Source: Hydrogenophaga crocea (GTDB lineage: Bacteria > Pseudomonadota > Gammaproteobacteria > Burkholderiales > Burkholderiaceae_C). From it: 64,000 nt of DNA. Made by a program: the position numbers and the translations under genes. The stretch covers positions 2,108,001 through 2,172,000 of the forward strand of contig NZ_CP049989.1 of assembly GCF_011388215.1 (NCBI RefSeq). Direction: 5' to 3'. This document shows positions 44,259-55,445 of this stretch, piece after piece. Position 1 is the stretch's first letter. Every line of letters starts with the position of its first letter. Below the pieces are notes generated by a model. That model did no database searches. It was not told the origin of the DNA and saw only the letters and a program-made list of their open reading frames with translations.

Positions 44259-45961
44259 TGGTGTTGCGCGAGAGCCTTGGTGGCGTTCGCCAGCTTCTGG
44301 AGCCACTAGCGATGTACCGCCGTGCGATTGTCTCGATCTTCTCGGCCGCTTTGCTCGTGCAGGTACTCGCGCTGGTGAGCCCATTGCTGAGCCAAATGAT
44401 CGTCGACCATGCCGCAGGGCTTGCGATGCATGGCGACGCCTTTTACATCGTCTTTGGCTACGGCCTGGTGCTGATGACGGCGGCGATCGCGGAATGCATT
44501 CGAAGCCTTTGGGTCAATGCGGTGCTGGCGCGGCTCGAAGCCGATGCCCACCCTCAGGCTTATTCGGTGGTCTTCGGCTCGTTCTCGCGCGATGCCTTGC
44601 AGCTCAATACGTCGGAAGTGATTTCTCGGTTCCAGTCCTTGCGCACTGCGCACCAGGGCGTCGGCAACATCCTGGTCGAAGGCGTGGTGGACAGCTTATA
44701 CGTGGTGACCATATTGGCAGCCCTGGTGGTCTATGACAGCCTGATCGCGTCGGCGGCTGCATTGGCAGTGACGATCTACTTCGCAGCGAGACTGCTCGTG
44801 GGCAGGCGCCTGACCAAGGTGACGCGCGAGATAGCCCAAGCAGACGCGTCCCAGGTGGCGTACCTGAAAGATGAGGTGGACGCTCATCAGTCGGTGCGTT
44901 TCTTCGATGCCCACTCGGGCCGCAGAGCCGACTGGAATGCTCTTGTGACCGGGCGTTTGCGCAAGGAGGCAGAGCGTGCGAGGACCACTGCACTATTGCG
45001 CTGCATCCAGCAGTTCAGCATCGGCGCCATCTCGGTGATCACGATTGCGGTCGGCGCTCATCGTGTTGGCATTGGTGAACTTCCCCTCGGGGCAATGTTC
45101 GCCCTGATCGGATTGACCTATGCAATGTTCACCCGCATGACCGTTCTGACCGAGCGCTTGTCATCGCTGGATGTGCTGAACGTGCACTGGCGCCGTTTCC
45201 GCGAACTGGCCCATCGGCCCAGTCAGCCAAGGCGAGCCCTCGTTCGCCTGTGCGATCCCGATGCGGGTTGGCAGCCCGGTCTGCATATTCATGACTTACG
45301 AGTAGCCTTTGCCGGACGCACGGTGCTTGATCTGAAGCCTGTTGTTTTCCCTAGGGGTAAGCTCACCGTGATCGTGGGGCGATCGGGCGAGGGCAAGACG
45401 ACGCTGGTACGAGCAATCACGGGACTGGTGCCATGTGAATCGCTGGAAATGAGTTGCGTGGCACAACCAGCGGATACAGACACGGGTCTGGAATCGGTAT
45501 GGAACGAGCGCCAATGGAGCCGCCACTGCGCAGCTTGCTTTCAAGGCGACGCCTTGTTCGACGGCGTTCCGATCGCGCAGAACATCGCGTGCTACGACCC
45601 GGCGCTCGACATGGAGCGCGTCGAACGCGCCGCACGCTTGGCCTGCATCGAGGCGGATATCGTGCGCCTGCTGGGTGGCTATCACGCCCCCACGGCGGTG
45701 CAAAAGCTGTCGGAGGGCCAAGCGCAGCGCCTGTTGGTGGCCCGTGCCCTCTACCGGGCGCCGCTGGTGCTGCTGCTCGACGAGGCCACGTCTGCCTTGG
45801 ACGAACACACCGAGGGCGCAATCATCGAGAACGTCAAGGGGCTTGGTGTGACCGTGATTGCAGTAGCCCACCGACCGCAGTGGATTAGGGCAGCAGATGC
45901 GGTGCTGCGGCTTTCCAACGGCAGTTTGCGGTTTGTCTCCCCCAAGGAGGACACTGCATGA
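44255..45961 (+). CDS. ABC exporter, fused membrane and ATPase domains, no C39 peptidase
   Basis: A 568-residue half-transporter. Residues 20-300 hold about six membrane helices (IVSIFSAALLVQVLALVSPL, VVTILAALVVYDSLIASAAA, ISVITIAVGAHRVGIGELPL). The ATPase domain has Walker A VGRSGEGKTT (375-382), signature LSEGQ (485-489, with Glu in place of the usual Gly), Walker B LVLLLDE (504-510) and His539. It lacks the N-terminal C39 peptidase of bacteriocin PCAT exporters, so any leader must be removed by another enzyme. With the HlyD protein encoded at 47039 it should form an export channel for the cluster's product. It starts at the ATG in the upstream stop (ATGA). Confidence 0.88.
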   Translation: MMVLRESLGGVRQLLEPLAMYRRAIVSIFSAALLVQVLALVSPLLSQMIVDHAAGLAMHGDAFYIVFGYGLVLMTAAIAECIRSLWVNAVLARLEADAHPQAYSVVFGSFSRDALQLNTSEVISRFQSLRTAHQGVGNILVEGVVDSLYVVTILAALVVYDSLIASAAALAVTIYFAARLLVGRRLTKVTREIAQADASQVAYLKDEVDAHQSVRFFDAHSGRRADWNALVTGRLRKEAERARTTALLRCIQQFSIGAISVITIAVGAHRVGIGELPLGAMFALIGLTYAMFTRMTVLTERLSSLDVLNVHWRRFRELAHRPSQPRRALVRLCDPDAGWQPGLHIHDLRVAFAGRTVLDLKPVVFPRGKLTVIVGRSGEGKTTLVRAITGLVPCESLEMSCVAQPADTDTGLESVWNERQWSRHCAACFQGDALFDGVPIAQNIACYDPALDMERVERAARLACIEADIVRLLGGYHAPTAVQKLSEGQAQRLLVARALYRAPLVLLLDEATSALDEHTEGAIIENVKGLGVTVIAVAHRPQWIRAADAVLRLSNGSLRFVSPKEDTA

Positions 45962-46518
45962 CGATTGCTGTTCATGACGGCTTTCTTGCTCGCCATCACG
46001 TGGCCATGCTTTTCGAGCGATTGAACGAACGGGGCTGGACCTATGGATGGATGGCGGATCGATCCTCGAACAGGCCGGCGCGCCACTGGCATGTCAATCT
46101 GGCCGACAACGGTTTCCAGGCGGAACAATCGTGCCTACCCGAACTGGAGACCTTGAGTGCTTGGTCCGACTTGCTGCCGCTTTGGGGCTCGATCGCCAAG
46201 ATGCTGCCTCAGGGCCATCAACCGACACGCATCTATGCGAACGCGCATACCTACGGTGTGGATGGTGCGCTGCACACCGATTGCCCACCGGGAACAGGGG
46301 GGCGCACCGCACTGATCTACCTCAATCCTGTGTGGAAGCCTGATTGGGGAGGCGTCACCCTGTTCACTCCGGCCGAGAGCGACCCCTTGTCCGTCATGCC
46401 CAAGCCGGGGCGCTTGGTGATATTTCCTGGCGACGTACCCCATTGCGCATTCGCGCCCACGAAGTCGTGTCATGACCTGCGGGTAACACTCGTCTTCAAG
46501 AGCAAGGTCCTCCCATGA
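45958..46518 (+). CDS. 2OG-Fe(II) oxygenase (prolyl-4-hydroxylase-like)
   Basis: A 186-residue double-stranded beta-helix oxygenase. The iron facial triad is His106-x-Asp108 in ALHTDCPPG and His162 in GDVPHCAFAP. The 2-oxoglutarate-binding Arg is Arg175 in DLRVTLVFK. TALIYLNPVWKPDWGGVTLF is the typical core strand pair. It probably hydroxylates or desaturates a peptide side chain in the island product. It is coupled on both sides by ATGA overlaps (45958 and 46515), so it belongs tightly to the operon. Confidence 0.85.
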   Translation: MTIAVHDGFLARHHVAMLFERLNERGWTYGWMADRSSNRPARHWHVNLADNGFQAEQSCLPELETLSAWSDLLPLWGSIAKMLPQGHQPTRIYANAHTYGVDGALHTDCPPGTGGRTALIYLNPVWKPDWGGVTLFTPAESDPLSVMPKPGRLVIFPGDVPHCAFAPTKSCHDLRVTLVFKSKVLP

Positions 46519-47042
46519 GCAGGCTGCTGTTCACCGCACGCGCTTTACTCGACTCACTGTCGCTTGATCTGGTGCCGCACGGAAATGGCCAACTGCACGA
46601 TCACCTGGTACGAACAGCCGCGTACCTACACGGCTGGGGATTCGACGACGAGGTGTGCGCTGCTGGGATGTTTCACAGCATCCTAGGTACCAGCCATTAT
46701 TCGTATAGGGCGCTGCCACTGCACGACATGCCTCGACTTGTGAGCGCAATCGGTTCACACGCTGCACGCCTGGTTGGCCTGTTTGCGGTGGCCAGGCGAC
46801 CCGTAGGTCCGGCCCATGCTCTCGTGACAGGACGTCTTGGTTTGTTGCACGGCGGGGAGGAAGCAGTTTCGCCCCGAGAAGCATGCGACCTTGTGTCGAT
46901 TGAGTACGCGAATTTGGTGGACCAGGGTGGCGAGGCGGCGCTGCTGAAAGAGCTTCACCACTTGCCCCTGAGCCCGATGACGCGCGCCAACGATGCCGTG
47001 ATGCGCTCCTGGGGTTCGGCTCTGCTGGCCCTGCGGGCATGA
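46515..47042 (+). CDS. DUF6817/HD-like helical protein
   Basis: A 175-residue all-helical protein. GQLHDHLVRTAAYLHGWG followed by EVCAAGMFHSILGTSHYS gives an HD-domain-like His/Asp metal set (His28, Asp29, His30, His54), matching what I recall of DUF6817. The second half has a conserved-looking YANLVDQGGEAALLKELH. Such proteins are met near oxygenases and natural-product genes, with unknown chemistry; a metal-dependent hydrolase or oxygenase role is possible. It is coupled to both neighbours by ATGA overlaps. Confidence 0.6.
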   Translation: MSRLLFTARALLDSLSLDLVPHGNGQLHDHLVRTAAYLHGWGFDDEVCAAGMFHSILGTSHYSYRALPLHDMPRLVSAIGSHAARLVGLFAVARRPVGPAHALVTGRLGLLHGGEEAVSPREACDLVSIEYANLVDQGGEAALLKELHHLPLSPMTRANDAVMRSWGSALLALRA

Positions 47043-48232
47043 AGGCATCGGCTGACGAGTTCGAGCCTCGTCTCGCATCATGGGTGGGTATCTTGATCAC
47101 ACTCGGAGTGGTCGCCTATCTTTTGTTCGGTGTGAGTGTCGCTGCACGGGAGGTGGTACACGGACGCGTGCTTTACCAAGGTGCTATCACGCACCTTGCC
47201 GCGCCGATTGATGGCTATATAGAGGGAGTCTTCGTGCAATCTGGCCAACGCGTCAAAGCGGGCGACAAGCTTCTGTTGATCCGCCATGGCAGACACGTGG
47301 CAGAAAACGGCACGGGCCTGGCCGACATCGAACGGACGCTTGAGCGCCGTGTTCACCTGACAGCAGAACGCAGCCGTTCACAACGCCGCCTGCTGATGTT
47401 CGAACATGACCAGTGGGACGGTCGGGAACGCGCGCAAGCGCGCGAAATCGAGGCGCTCGGCAGGCAGATCGCACTGGTCGAAAGGCTCATATCGTTGCAG
47501 GCGAAGGCGATGGAGCGAACTCGGCAGATGATTGAGCAAGGCTTCTATTCGCAGGCACTCGGAGAGGACAAAGAGCGTGAGGCGGTCGACCTTCAACTGC
47601 GCTTGCAGGAGTTGCAAAGATCGCGACAGACCAGTGAGTCCTTGCAACGCGAAGCCAGCAGTCAACGGCAAGCGAATGCACAGCGCCTGGCCCAACTGGA
47701 CATGGAAACCGCCACTGAACAAGAGTCTTTGGCCTTTCAACAGGGCGAGCTTGCCATGAAGAACAGCGCTGTTCTTGTGGCCCCTTCAGATGGCTTGGTG
47801 GACAGCCTTGCAGTCAGGATTGGCGACGATGTCAAGGAGAAGCAACGCATGGTGGCGGTCAGAAAGGTGGATGAGAACTTCCGCATCGAGCTTGATGTTC
47901 CATCCACTGCCGCGGGCTTTCTGCGGGTGGGGCAGCGGGTCGATGTGAAGTACGACGCCTTTCCCTACCTCAAGTACGGCTTTGGCAAAGGCGAAGTCAC
48001 CTTTATTGGAACAACCTCAGTTCAGGATAGCCTGGACGAAACCCGTTCGGGTGAGGCCGTCTTTAAAGCTGTGGCGCAAGCGTCTTTGCCCACCGGACTC
48101 GCCCGGACGGGCGATTACCAACTGCGCGATCGCATGGGGGTTCAGGTTGAAGTGGTTGTGATGGAGCGGGCGCTGTATCAGTGGATCTTCGATCCCCTGA
48201 TCGCTGCGCGTAGATATCTCGCCGGGGACTGA
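47039..48232 (+). CDS. HlyD-family membrane-fusion/adaptor protein
   Basis: A 397-residue periplasmic adaptor. An N-terminal membrane anchor at residues 14-36 (SWVGILITLGVVAYLLFGVS) is followed by a first biotin/lipoyl half motif (GAITHLAAPIDGYIEGVFVQSGQRV), a long coiled coil (residues about 95-245) and a second half motif (SAVLVAPSDGLVDSLAVRIGDDV). A beta-barrel region with AGFLRVGQRVDVKYDAFPY closes it. It should bridge the ABC exporter to an outer-membrane channel, which is not encoded in the island. Last gene of the operon, coupled to the previous one by ATGA. Confidence 0.9.
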   Translation: MKASADEFEPRLASWVGILITLGVVAYLLFGVSVAAREVVHGRVLYQGAITHLAAPIDGYIEGVFVQSGQRVKAGDKLLLIRHGRHVAENGTGLADIERTLERRVHLTAERSRSQRRLLMFEHDQWDGRERAQAREIEALGRQIALVERLISLQAKAMERTRQMIEQGFYSQALGEDKEREAVDLQLRLQELQRSRQTSESLQREASSQRQANAQRLAQLDMETATEQESLAFQQGELAMKNSAVLVAPSDGLVDSLAVRIGDDVKEKQRMVAVRKVDENFRIELDVPSTAAGFLRVGQRVDVKYDAFPYLKYGFGKGEVTFIGTTSVQDSLDETRSGEAVFKAVAQASLPTGLARTGDYQLRDRMGVQVEVVVMERALYQWIFDPLIAARRYLAGD

Positions 48233-48320
48233 GGCCACCGGCTGCGCACCATGTGTCGGTAGGCGACGCGCGCATTCAGCATCGACCGGCTGACGCTTTC
48301 CACATCTGTCAGCATAGGCG

Positions 48321-48343
48321 GCCTGGCAAGTAGCTGCCCAGGC
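48321..48343 (+). terminator. Imperfect hairpin 88 nt after the island operon
   Basis: GCCTGGCA and TGCCCAGGC can pair with one bulged C around the loop agtagc. There is no T-run, so a factor-independent terminator is doubtful, but it is the only hairpin between the HlyD gene and zwf that I can see. Confidence 0.25.
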
Positions 48344-48381
48344 AAAGCCTCCCCATTCAAAGTCACCACCCGTAACTCACA

Positions 48382-48396
48382 GGTAACTTTATTACA
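48382..48396. promoter_or_regulatory. HexR-like palindrome upstream of zwf
   Basis: The 15-mer GGTAACTTTATTACA, 43 nt before the zwf start, is close to the TGTAAT-N3-ATTACA type operator described for HexR, the KDPG-sensing regulator of Entner-Doudoroff genes in proteobacteria. The genes downstream are exactly its usual targets. Several further GTAAC/GTAAT half-sites surround it (48371, 48415). hexR itself is not in the window. Confidence 0.55.
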
Positions 48397-48438
48397 TTAC
48401 CATCACCCCACCGTGTAACCCAAAACAAGCCTCACGCC

Positions 48439-49907
<1,469 letters not shown>

Positions 49908-49911
<4 letters not shown>

Positions 49912-50624
49912 ACGAGCCCTCGCGCCTGCACCCCTGCGCCTCGCCGGCCGCGCTCGCGCACGGCCTGGCCGCGTGGATCGCCGAGCGGCTGCGCGCGGCC
50001 ATCGCCGCGCGCGGCCACGCGGTGCTCGCGGTGTCGGGTGGCAAGTCGCCGGTGCCGCTGTTCGAAGCGCTGCGCACACAAGCGCTCGACTGGCCGCGCG
50101 TGCGCATCACCCTGGTCGACGAGCGCTGCGTGCCGCCCGGGCACGCCGACAGCAACACCGCGCTCGTGCGCACCCACCTGCTGCAAGGCCCGGCCGCCGC
50201 GGCCACGTTCGTGCCCTGGTTCGACGCCCTGCCCGCGGCCTTCGACCCCGCCGACGCCACCCTGCAGCGCCTGGCCGACGGCGCGAACGCGCGCCTGGCC
50301 CACCAGCCCTGGCCCTGGGACCTCGCCGTGCTCGGCATGGGCGAAGACGGCCACACCGCCTCGCTCTTTCCCGGCGCCGACGGCCTGGCCCACGCGCTGC
50401 ACGCCAGCGGCCCCGTGGCCTGGACGCGCCCCGCCACCGCGCCGCACGCGCGCCTCACCCTCACCCTGCCCGCGCTGCTCGCCACGCGGGAACTGGTCTT
50501 GCCCCTGATCGGCCCCACCAAGCTGCGCGTGTTCCAGCAGGCCCGGCTGGCGCAAGACGAAGCGCTGCCGGTCTCGCACCTGCTGCACCAGCACCACACG
50601 CCGGTCCACGTCTGGCTGGCCTGA
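49908..50624 (+). CDS. pgl: 6-phosphogluconolactonase
   Basis: A 238-residue SugarP_isomerase-fold hydrolase opening 6-phosphogluconolactone to 6-phosphogluconate. Family marks are [36 protein letters not shown], and [19 protein letters not shown] with the catalytic His. It starts with GTG inside the zwf stop (GTGA), so it is translationally coupled. The codon before the family start ([10 protein letters not shown]) and the overlap fix the start well. edd follows 13 nt later. Confidence 0.93.
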
Positions 50625-50637
50625 ACAACCCACCGCC

Positions 50638-52461
<1,824 letters not shown>

Positions 52462-52478
52462 TGCCCGGAGACCCCGAG

Positions 52479-53141
52479 ATGACCGACACCTCCACCAACC
52501 CCAACACCCCCGCCCACCTCCAGCACCCGCGCTTTCGCTCGCGCGTGGTTCCCGTCATCGTGCTCAACGACCCGCAGCACGCGGTGCCGCTCGCGCACGC
52601 GCTGCTCGAAGGCGGCATCGACGTGATGGAGATCACCCTGCGCTCGGACGCCGCGCTCGACGCCATCGAGGCGGTGGCCAAGGCCGTGCCCGAGATGCAC
52701 CTGGGCGCGGGCACGGTCACGCGCGCCAGCGACGTGCCGCGCATCATCGACGCGGGCGCGCGCTTTGCGCTCTCGCCCGGCTGCACCGACGCGCTGGTCG
52801 ACGCCATGCGCGCCACCGGCCTGCCCTTCATCCCGGGCGTGATGACGCCCGGCGAGGTCATGCGCGCGCGCGACCACGGCTTCACGCTCATGAAGCTCTT
52901 CCCGGCGCAGCAGGCCGGCGGCATCGCCATGCTCAAGGCGCTGGGCGCGCCGCTGCCCGACGTGCGCTTCTGCCCCACGGGCGGCGTGGGCCCCGACAAC
53001 CTGCGCGAGGTGCTGGCCCTGCCCAACGTGGCCATGGCCGGCGGCTCGTGGCTCACGCCGGCCGACGCGCTGCAAGCCGGCGACTGGCCGCGCATCACGG
53101 CGCTGGCGCGCGAGGCGGCCGCCATCGCTCGCGGACAATGA
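52479..53141 (+). CDS. eda: KDPG aldolase (2-keto-3-deoxy-6-phosphogluconate aldolase)
   Basis: A 220-residue class I aldolase splitting KDPG into pyruvate and glyceraldehyde 3-phosphate. The active-site Glu is in [14 protein letters not shown] and the Schiff-base Lys is in [14 protein letters not shown], with PTGGVGPDN binding phosphate. The chosen ATG at 52479 has GGAG nearby. An in-frame ATG at 52461 overlapping the edd stop (TGATG) would add MPGDPE. Its stop overlaps the pgi start (ATGA). Confidence 0.95.
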   Translation: MTDTSTNPNTPAHLQHPRFRSRVVPVIVLNDPQHAVPLAHALLEGGIDVMEITLRSDAALDAIEAVAKAVPEMHLGAGTVTRASDVPRIIDAGARFALSPGCTDALVDAMRATGLPFIPGVMTPGEVMRARDHGFTLMKLFPAQQAGGIAMLKALGAPLPDVRFCPTGGVGPDNLREVLALPNVAMAGGSWLTPADALQAGDWPRITALAREAAAIARGQ

Positions 53142-54742
53142 GCCCCATGCCGCAGACCCCGCCCACCCCCTGGCCCCTGCCCGTCACCCTGCCCGCCTGG
53201 CAGCACCTGGCCGCGCTCGCGAGCGAGCAGCAGGTGCCGCTGCGCGAGCGCCTCACCGAGCCCGACCGCGCCGAACGCCTCACCTGGTCGGCCGCGGGCA
53301 TCACGCTCGATGCCAGCCGCCAGGCCATCGGCAGCGAGATCGAGCAGGCGCTGCTGCAGCTCGCGGCGCAGAGCGACCTCGCGGGCCAGCGCGAGGCCAT
53401 GTTCCGCGGCGACCCCATCAACACCACCGAACAGCGCCCCGTGCTGCACGTGGCCCTGCGCGGCGACGCCGCGGGCGGCCCCTGGGGCCTCGAGGTGCAG
53501 GCCCTGGTGCAGCGCGAGCTCGACCGCGTCTGCCGCTTCGCCGACGAGGTGCGCGAAGGCATCGTGCGCAGCGCCTCGGGCGAGGCCTTCACCGACGTGG
53601 TCAACATCGGCATCGGCGGCTCCGACCTCGGCCCGCGCATGGCCGCCGACGCGCTGGCCCACCTGGCCGGCCCCACGCCGCGCGTGCACTACGTGTCCAA
53701 CCCCGACGCCTGGGCGCTCTACAGCGTGCTGCGCGGGCTCGATGCGAAACGCACGCTGCTGATCGTGTCGAGCAAGACCTTCACCACGCAGGAAACGCTC
53801 ACCAACGCCGCGAGCGCGCGCCAGTGGCTCACCGACCAAGGCGTGCCCGCCGACGCGATCGCCCGGCACCTCGTGGCCATCACCGCCTCGCCGGCCAAGG
53901 CCGCCGAACTCGGCTACCCCGCCGAGCACACCTTTCTGTTCTGGGACTGGGTGGGCGGTCGCTACTCGCTGTGGTCGGCGCTGGGCCTGCCGCTGGCGCT
54001 GGGCATCGGCGGTGCGGCCTTCAAACGCTTGCTCGCGGGCGGCCGTGCCATGGACGAGCACTTCCGCCACGCGCCGCTGGCGCAGAACCTGCCGGTGCGG
54101 CTCGCGCTGCACGGCATCTGGAACCGCAACTTCCTGCAGCGGCCCACCCAGCTCATCGTGAGCTACGCCTCGCGGCTGGTGCGCTTCGTGCCCTTCGTGC
54201 AGCAGATGGACATGGAGTCCAACGGCAAGCGTGTGCACCTCGACGGCAGCGAGGCCACGGTCGACACCGGCCCCATCGTCTGGGGCGGCCTGGGCATCGA
54301 CGGCCAGCACGCCTACTTCCAGCTGCTGCACCAGGGCCGCCACCAGGTGCCGGTGGATTTCATCGGCGTGCAGAGCGAAGACACGCCGCTGCCGCAGGCC
54401 GCCACGCACCACGGCGTGGTGAATGTGAACCTGCGCGCGCAGGCCCAGGCCCTCGCGCTCGGCCGCACGCGCGCCGAGACCGAGGCGCAGCTGCTGAAAG
54501 ACGGCGCCGACGCCGCCACCGCACAGGCCCTGGCGCCGCACCGCGAATTCCCGGGCAACGTGCCCAGCCACATCCTCTGGCTCGACCGGCTCGACCCCGA
54601 GCGCCTGGGCGCGCTGATCGCGCTCCACGAGCACAAGGTGTTCACGCAGGCCGCGATCTGGCGCATCAACGCCTTCGACCAATGGGGCGTGGAGCTGGGC
54701 AAGTCCATGGCCCGGGCGCTCGAGCGCGAAGGCCGGGGCTGA
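53138..54742 (+). CDS. pgi: Glucose-6-phosphate isomerase
   Basis: A 534-residue enzyme interconverting glucose 6-phosphate and fructose 6-phosphate. Signature segments are [53 protein letters not shown] and [10 protein letters not shown]. All the sugar-phosphate contacts of the family are present. The ATG at 53138 overlaps the eda stop (ATGA). As the last gene of the operon it lets fructose 6-phosphate feed back into the Entner-Doudoroff route, the usual cyclic arrangement when phosphofructokinase is absent (inference). Confidence 0.97.
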   Translation: MSPMPQTPPTPWPLPVTLPAWQHLAALASEQQVPLRERLTEPDRAERLTWSAAGITLDASRQAIGSEIEQALLQLAAQSDLAGQREAMFRGDPINTTEQRPVLHVALRGDAAGGPWGLEVQALVQRELDRVCRFADEVREGIVRSASGEAFTDVVNIGIGGSDLGPRMAADALAHLAGPTPRVHYVSNPDAWALYSVLRGLDAKRTLLIVSSKTFTTQETLTNAASARQWLTDQGVPADAIARHLVAITASPAKAAELGYPAEHTFLFWDWVGGRYSLWSALGLPLALGIGGAAFKRLLAGGRAMDEHFRHAPLAQNLPVRLALHGIWNRNFLQRPTQLIVSYASRLVRFVPFVQQMDMESNGKRVHLDGSEATVDTGPIVWGGLGIDGQHAYFQLLHQGRHQVPVDFIGVQSEDTPLPQAATHHGVVNVNLRAQAQALALGRTRAETEAQLLKDGADAATAQALAPHREFPGNVPSHILWLDRLDPERLGALIALHEHKVFTQAAIWRINAFDQWGVELGKSMARALEREGRG

Positions 54743-54852
54743 ACACCGACACGCGGGTCGGACCGGTCCTACAGGACCGGCCCCCGGGCCGGCCTAGCAT
54801 GGCATGACACCCGGCGGCGCAGCGGCGCCGCCCTGCCATGAGAGGACACGCC

Positions 54853-55269
54853 ATGAACCTTCGCAAGACCCTGGTCACCCGCCACCTGATCGCGGCCGCG
54901 GCCATCGCCCTCACGCTGCCCGCCTGGGCCGCCGACACCACCCCGGCAAAACGCGGCGCCAGTGCCGACACCACCTACCGCCAGGAACGCGCGGCCTGCG
55001 CCGCCATGACCGACGCCGACGCGCGCAAGAGCTGCCTGCGCGACCTGGGCGCGGCGCGCCAGCAGGCGCAGCGCCAGGGCCGCGCACCCGCGCCCTCGGC
55101 CGAACAACTGCAGCAGAACGCGCTGCAGCGCTGCACCGTGCACAAGGACACCGAGCAACGCGCCATCTGCGAGCGCATGGTGCGCGGCGAAGGCCAGGTG
55201 TCGGGCTCGGTGAGCGGCGGCGGCCAGCTGCGCTCGCTCGAAACCCTCGAAGAGCCCATGACCCGCTGA
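54853..55269 (+). CDS. Small exported protein with four cysteines, function unknown
   Basis: A 138-residue protein with a signal peptide ([20 protein letters not shown], cleaved near PAWAADT). The mature part is short and charged, with Cys residues in [20 protein letters not shown] and [17 protein letters not shown], spaced as two CX(n)C pairs that could form disulfides. It is likely periplasmic. An in-frame ATG at 54838 would add five residues. No family is recognised. It lies 110 nt after pgi and 176 nt before the chemotaxis receptor. Confidence 0.75.
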   Translation: MNLRKTLVTRHLIAAAAIALTLPAWAADTTPAKRGASADTTYRQERAACAAMTDADARKSCLRDLGAARQQAQRQGRAPAPSAEQLQQNALQRCTVHKDTEQRAICERMVRGEGQVSGSVSGGGQLRSLETLEEPMTR

Positions 55270-55307
55270 GGGCAGCGCGGCGCCCGCGGGGGGCTCGCGC
55301 CGCGCGT

Positions 55308-55321
55308 TTGATCCAGATCAA
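55308..55321. promoter_or_regulatory. FNR/ANR-type box
   Basis: TTGATCCAGATCAA is an exact match to the TTGAT-N4-ATCAA consensus of FNR/ANR/DNR regulators and is fully palindromic. It lies 125 nt before the chemotaxis-receptor start and 39 nt after the preceding gene, where it could activate the receptor gene when oxygen is low. Confidence 0.6.
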
Positions 55322-55325
55322 GGCG

Positions 55326-55349
55326 CCGTCGGGCAGCCGCCCGACGGCC
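55326..55349. other. Perfect 10-bp hairpin beside the FNR-type box
   Basis: GCCGTCGGGC and GCCCGACGGC are exact arms around the loop AGCC, 4 nt after the FNR-like palindrome. No T-run follows on either strand. It may be a terminator-like stop for the upstream gene or a 5' leader hairpin of the receptor mRNA. Confidence 0.4.
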
Positions 55350-55445
55350 TCAAGTCGCCGGTGCAGAAGGCCGAAATCGAACCACGGCCTCAAAGGGCCG
55401 CGAACCCCCTGGGCGGCCGCCGCCCCTCACCGATTGCGCCCCACC

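Larger units (their letters stand above)
40408..48232 (+). other. Putative RiPP-like biosynthesis and export gene cluster (island)
   Basis: Eight plus-strand genes form one operon-like block: putative precursor, radical SAM enzyme, alpha/beta hydrolase, GNAT-like protein, ABC exporter, 2OG-Fe(II) oxygenase, DUF6817/HD-like protein and HlyD adaptor. The last six overlap successively by 4 nt (43821, 44255, 45958, 46515 and 47039 starts). Base and codon use is visibly less G/C-biased than in the flanks, pointing to horizontal acquisition. The combination of a Gly-rich small protein, a maturase-type radical SAM, other tailoring enzymes and a dedicated exporter pair is the logic of a ribosomally made modified peptide. 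I know no described family with this exact gene set. Confidence 0.65.

Noticed and set aside
39939..48330. The shared 9-mer GCCTGGCAA at 39939 and 48321 as island attachment repeats
   Set aside because: It is too short and G+C-rich to exceed chance, and neither copy lies at the apparent edge or next to an integrase. No longer flanking repeat was found by eye.
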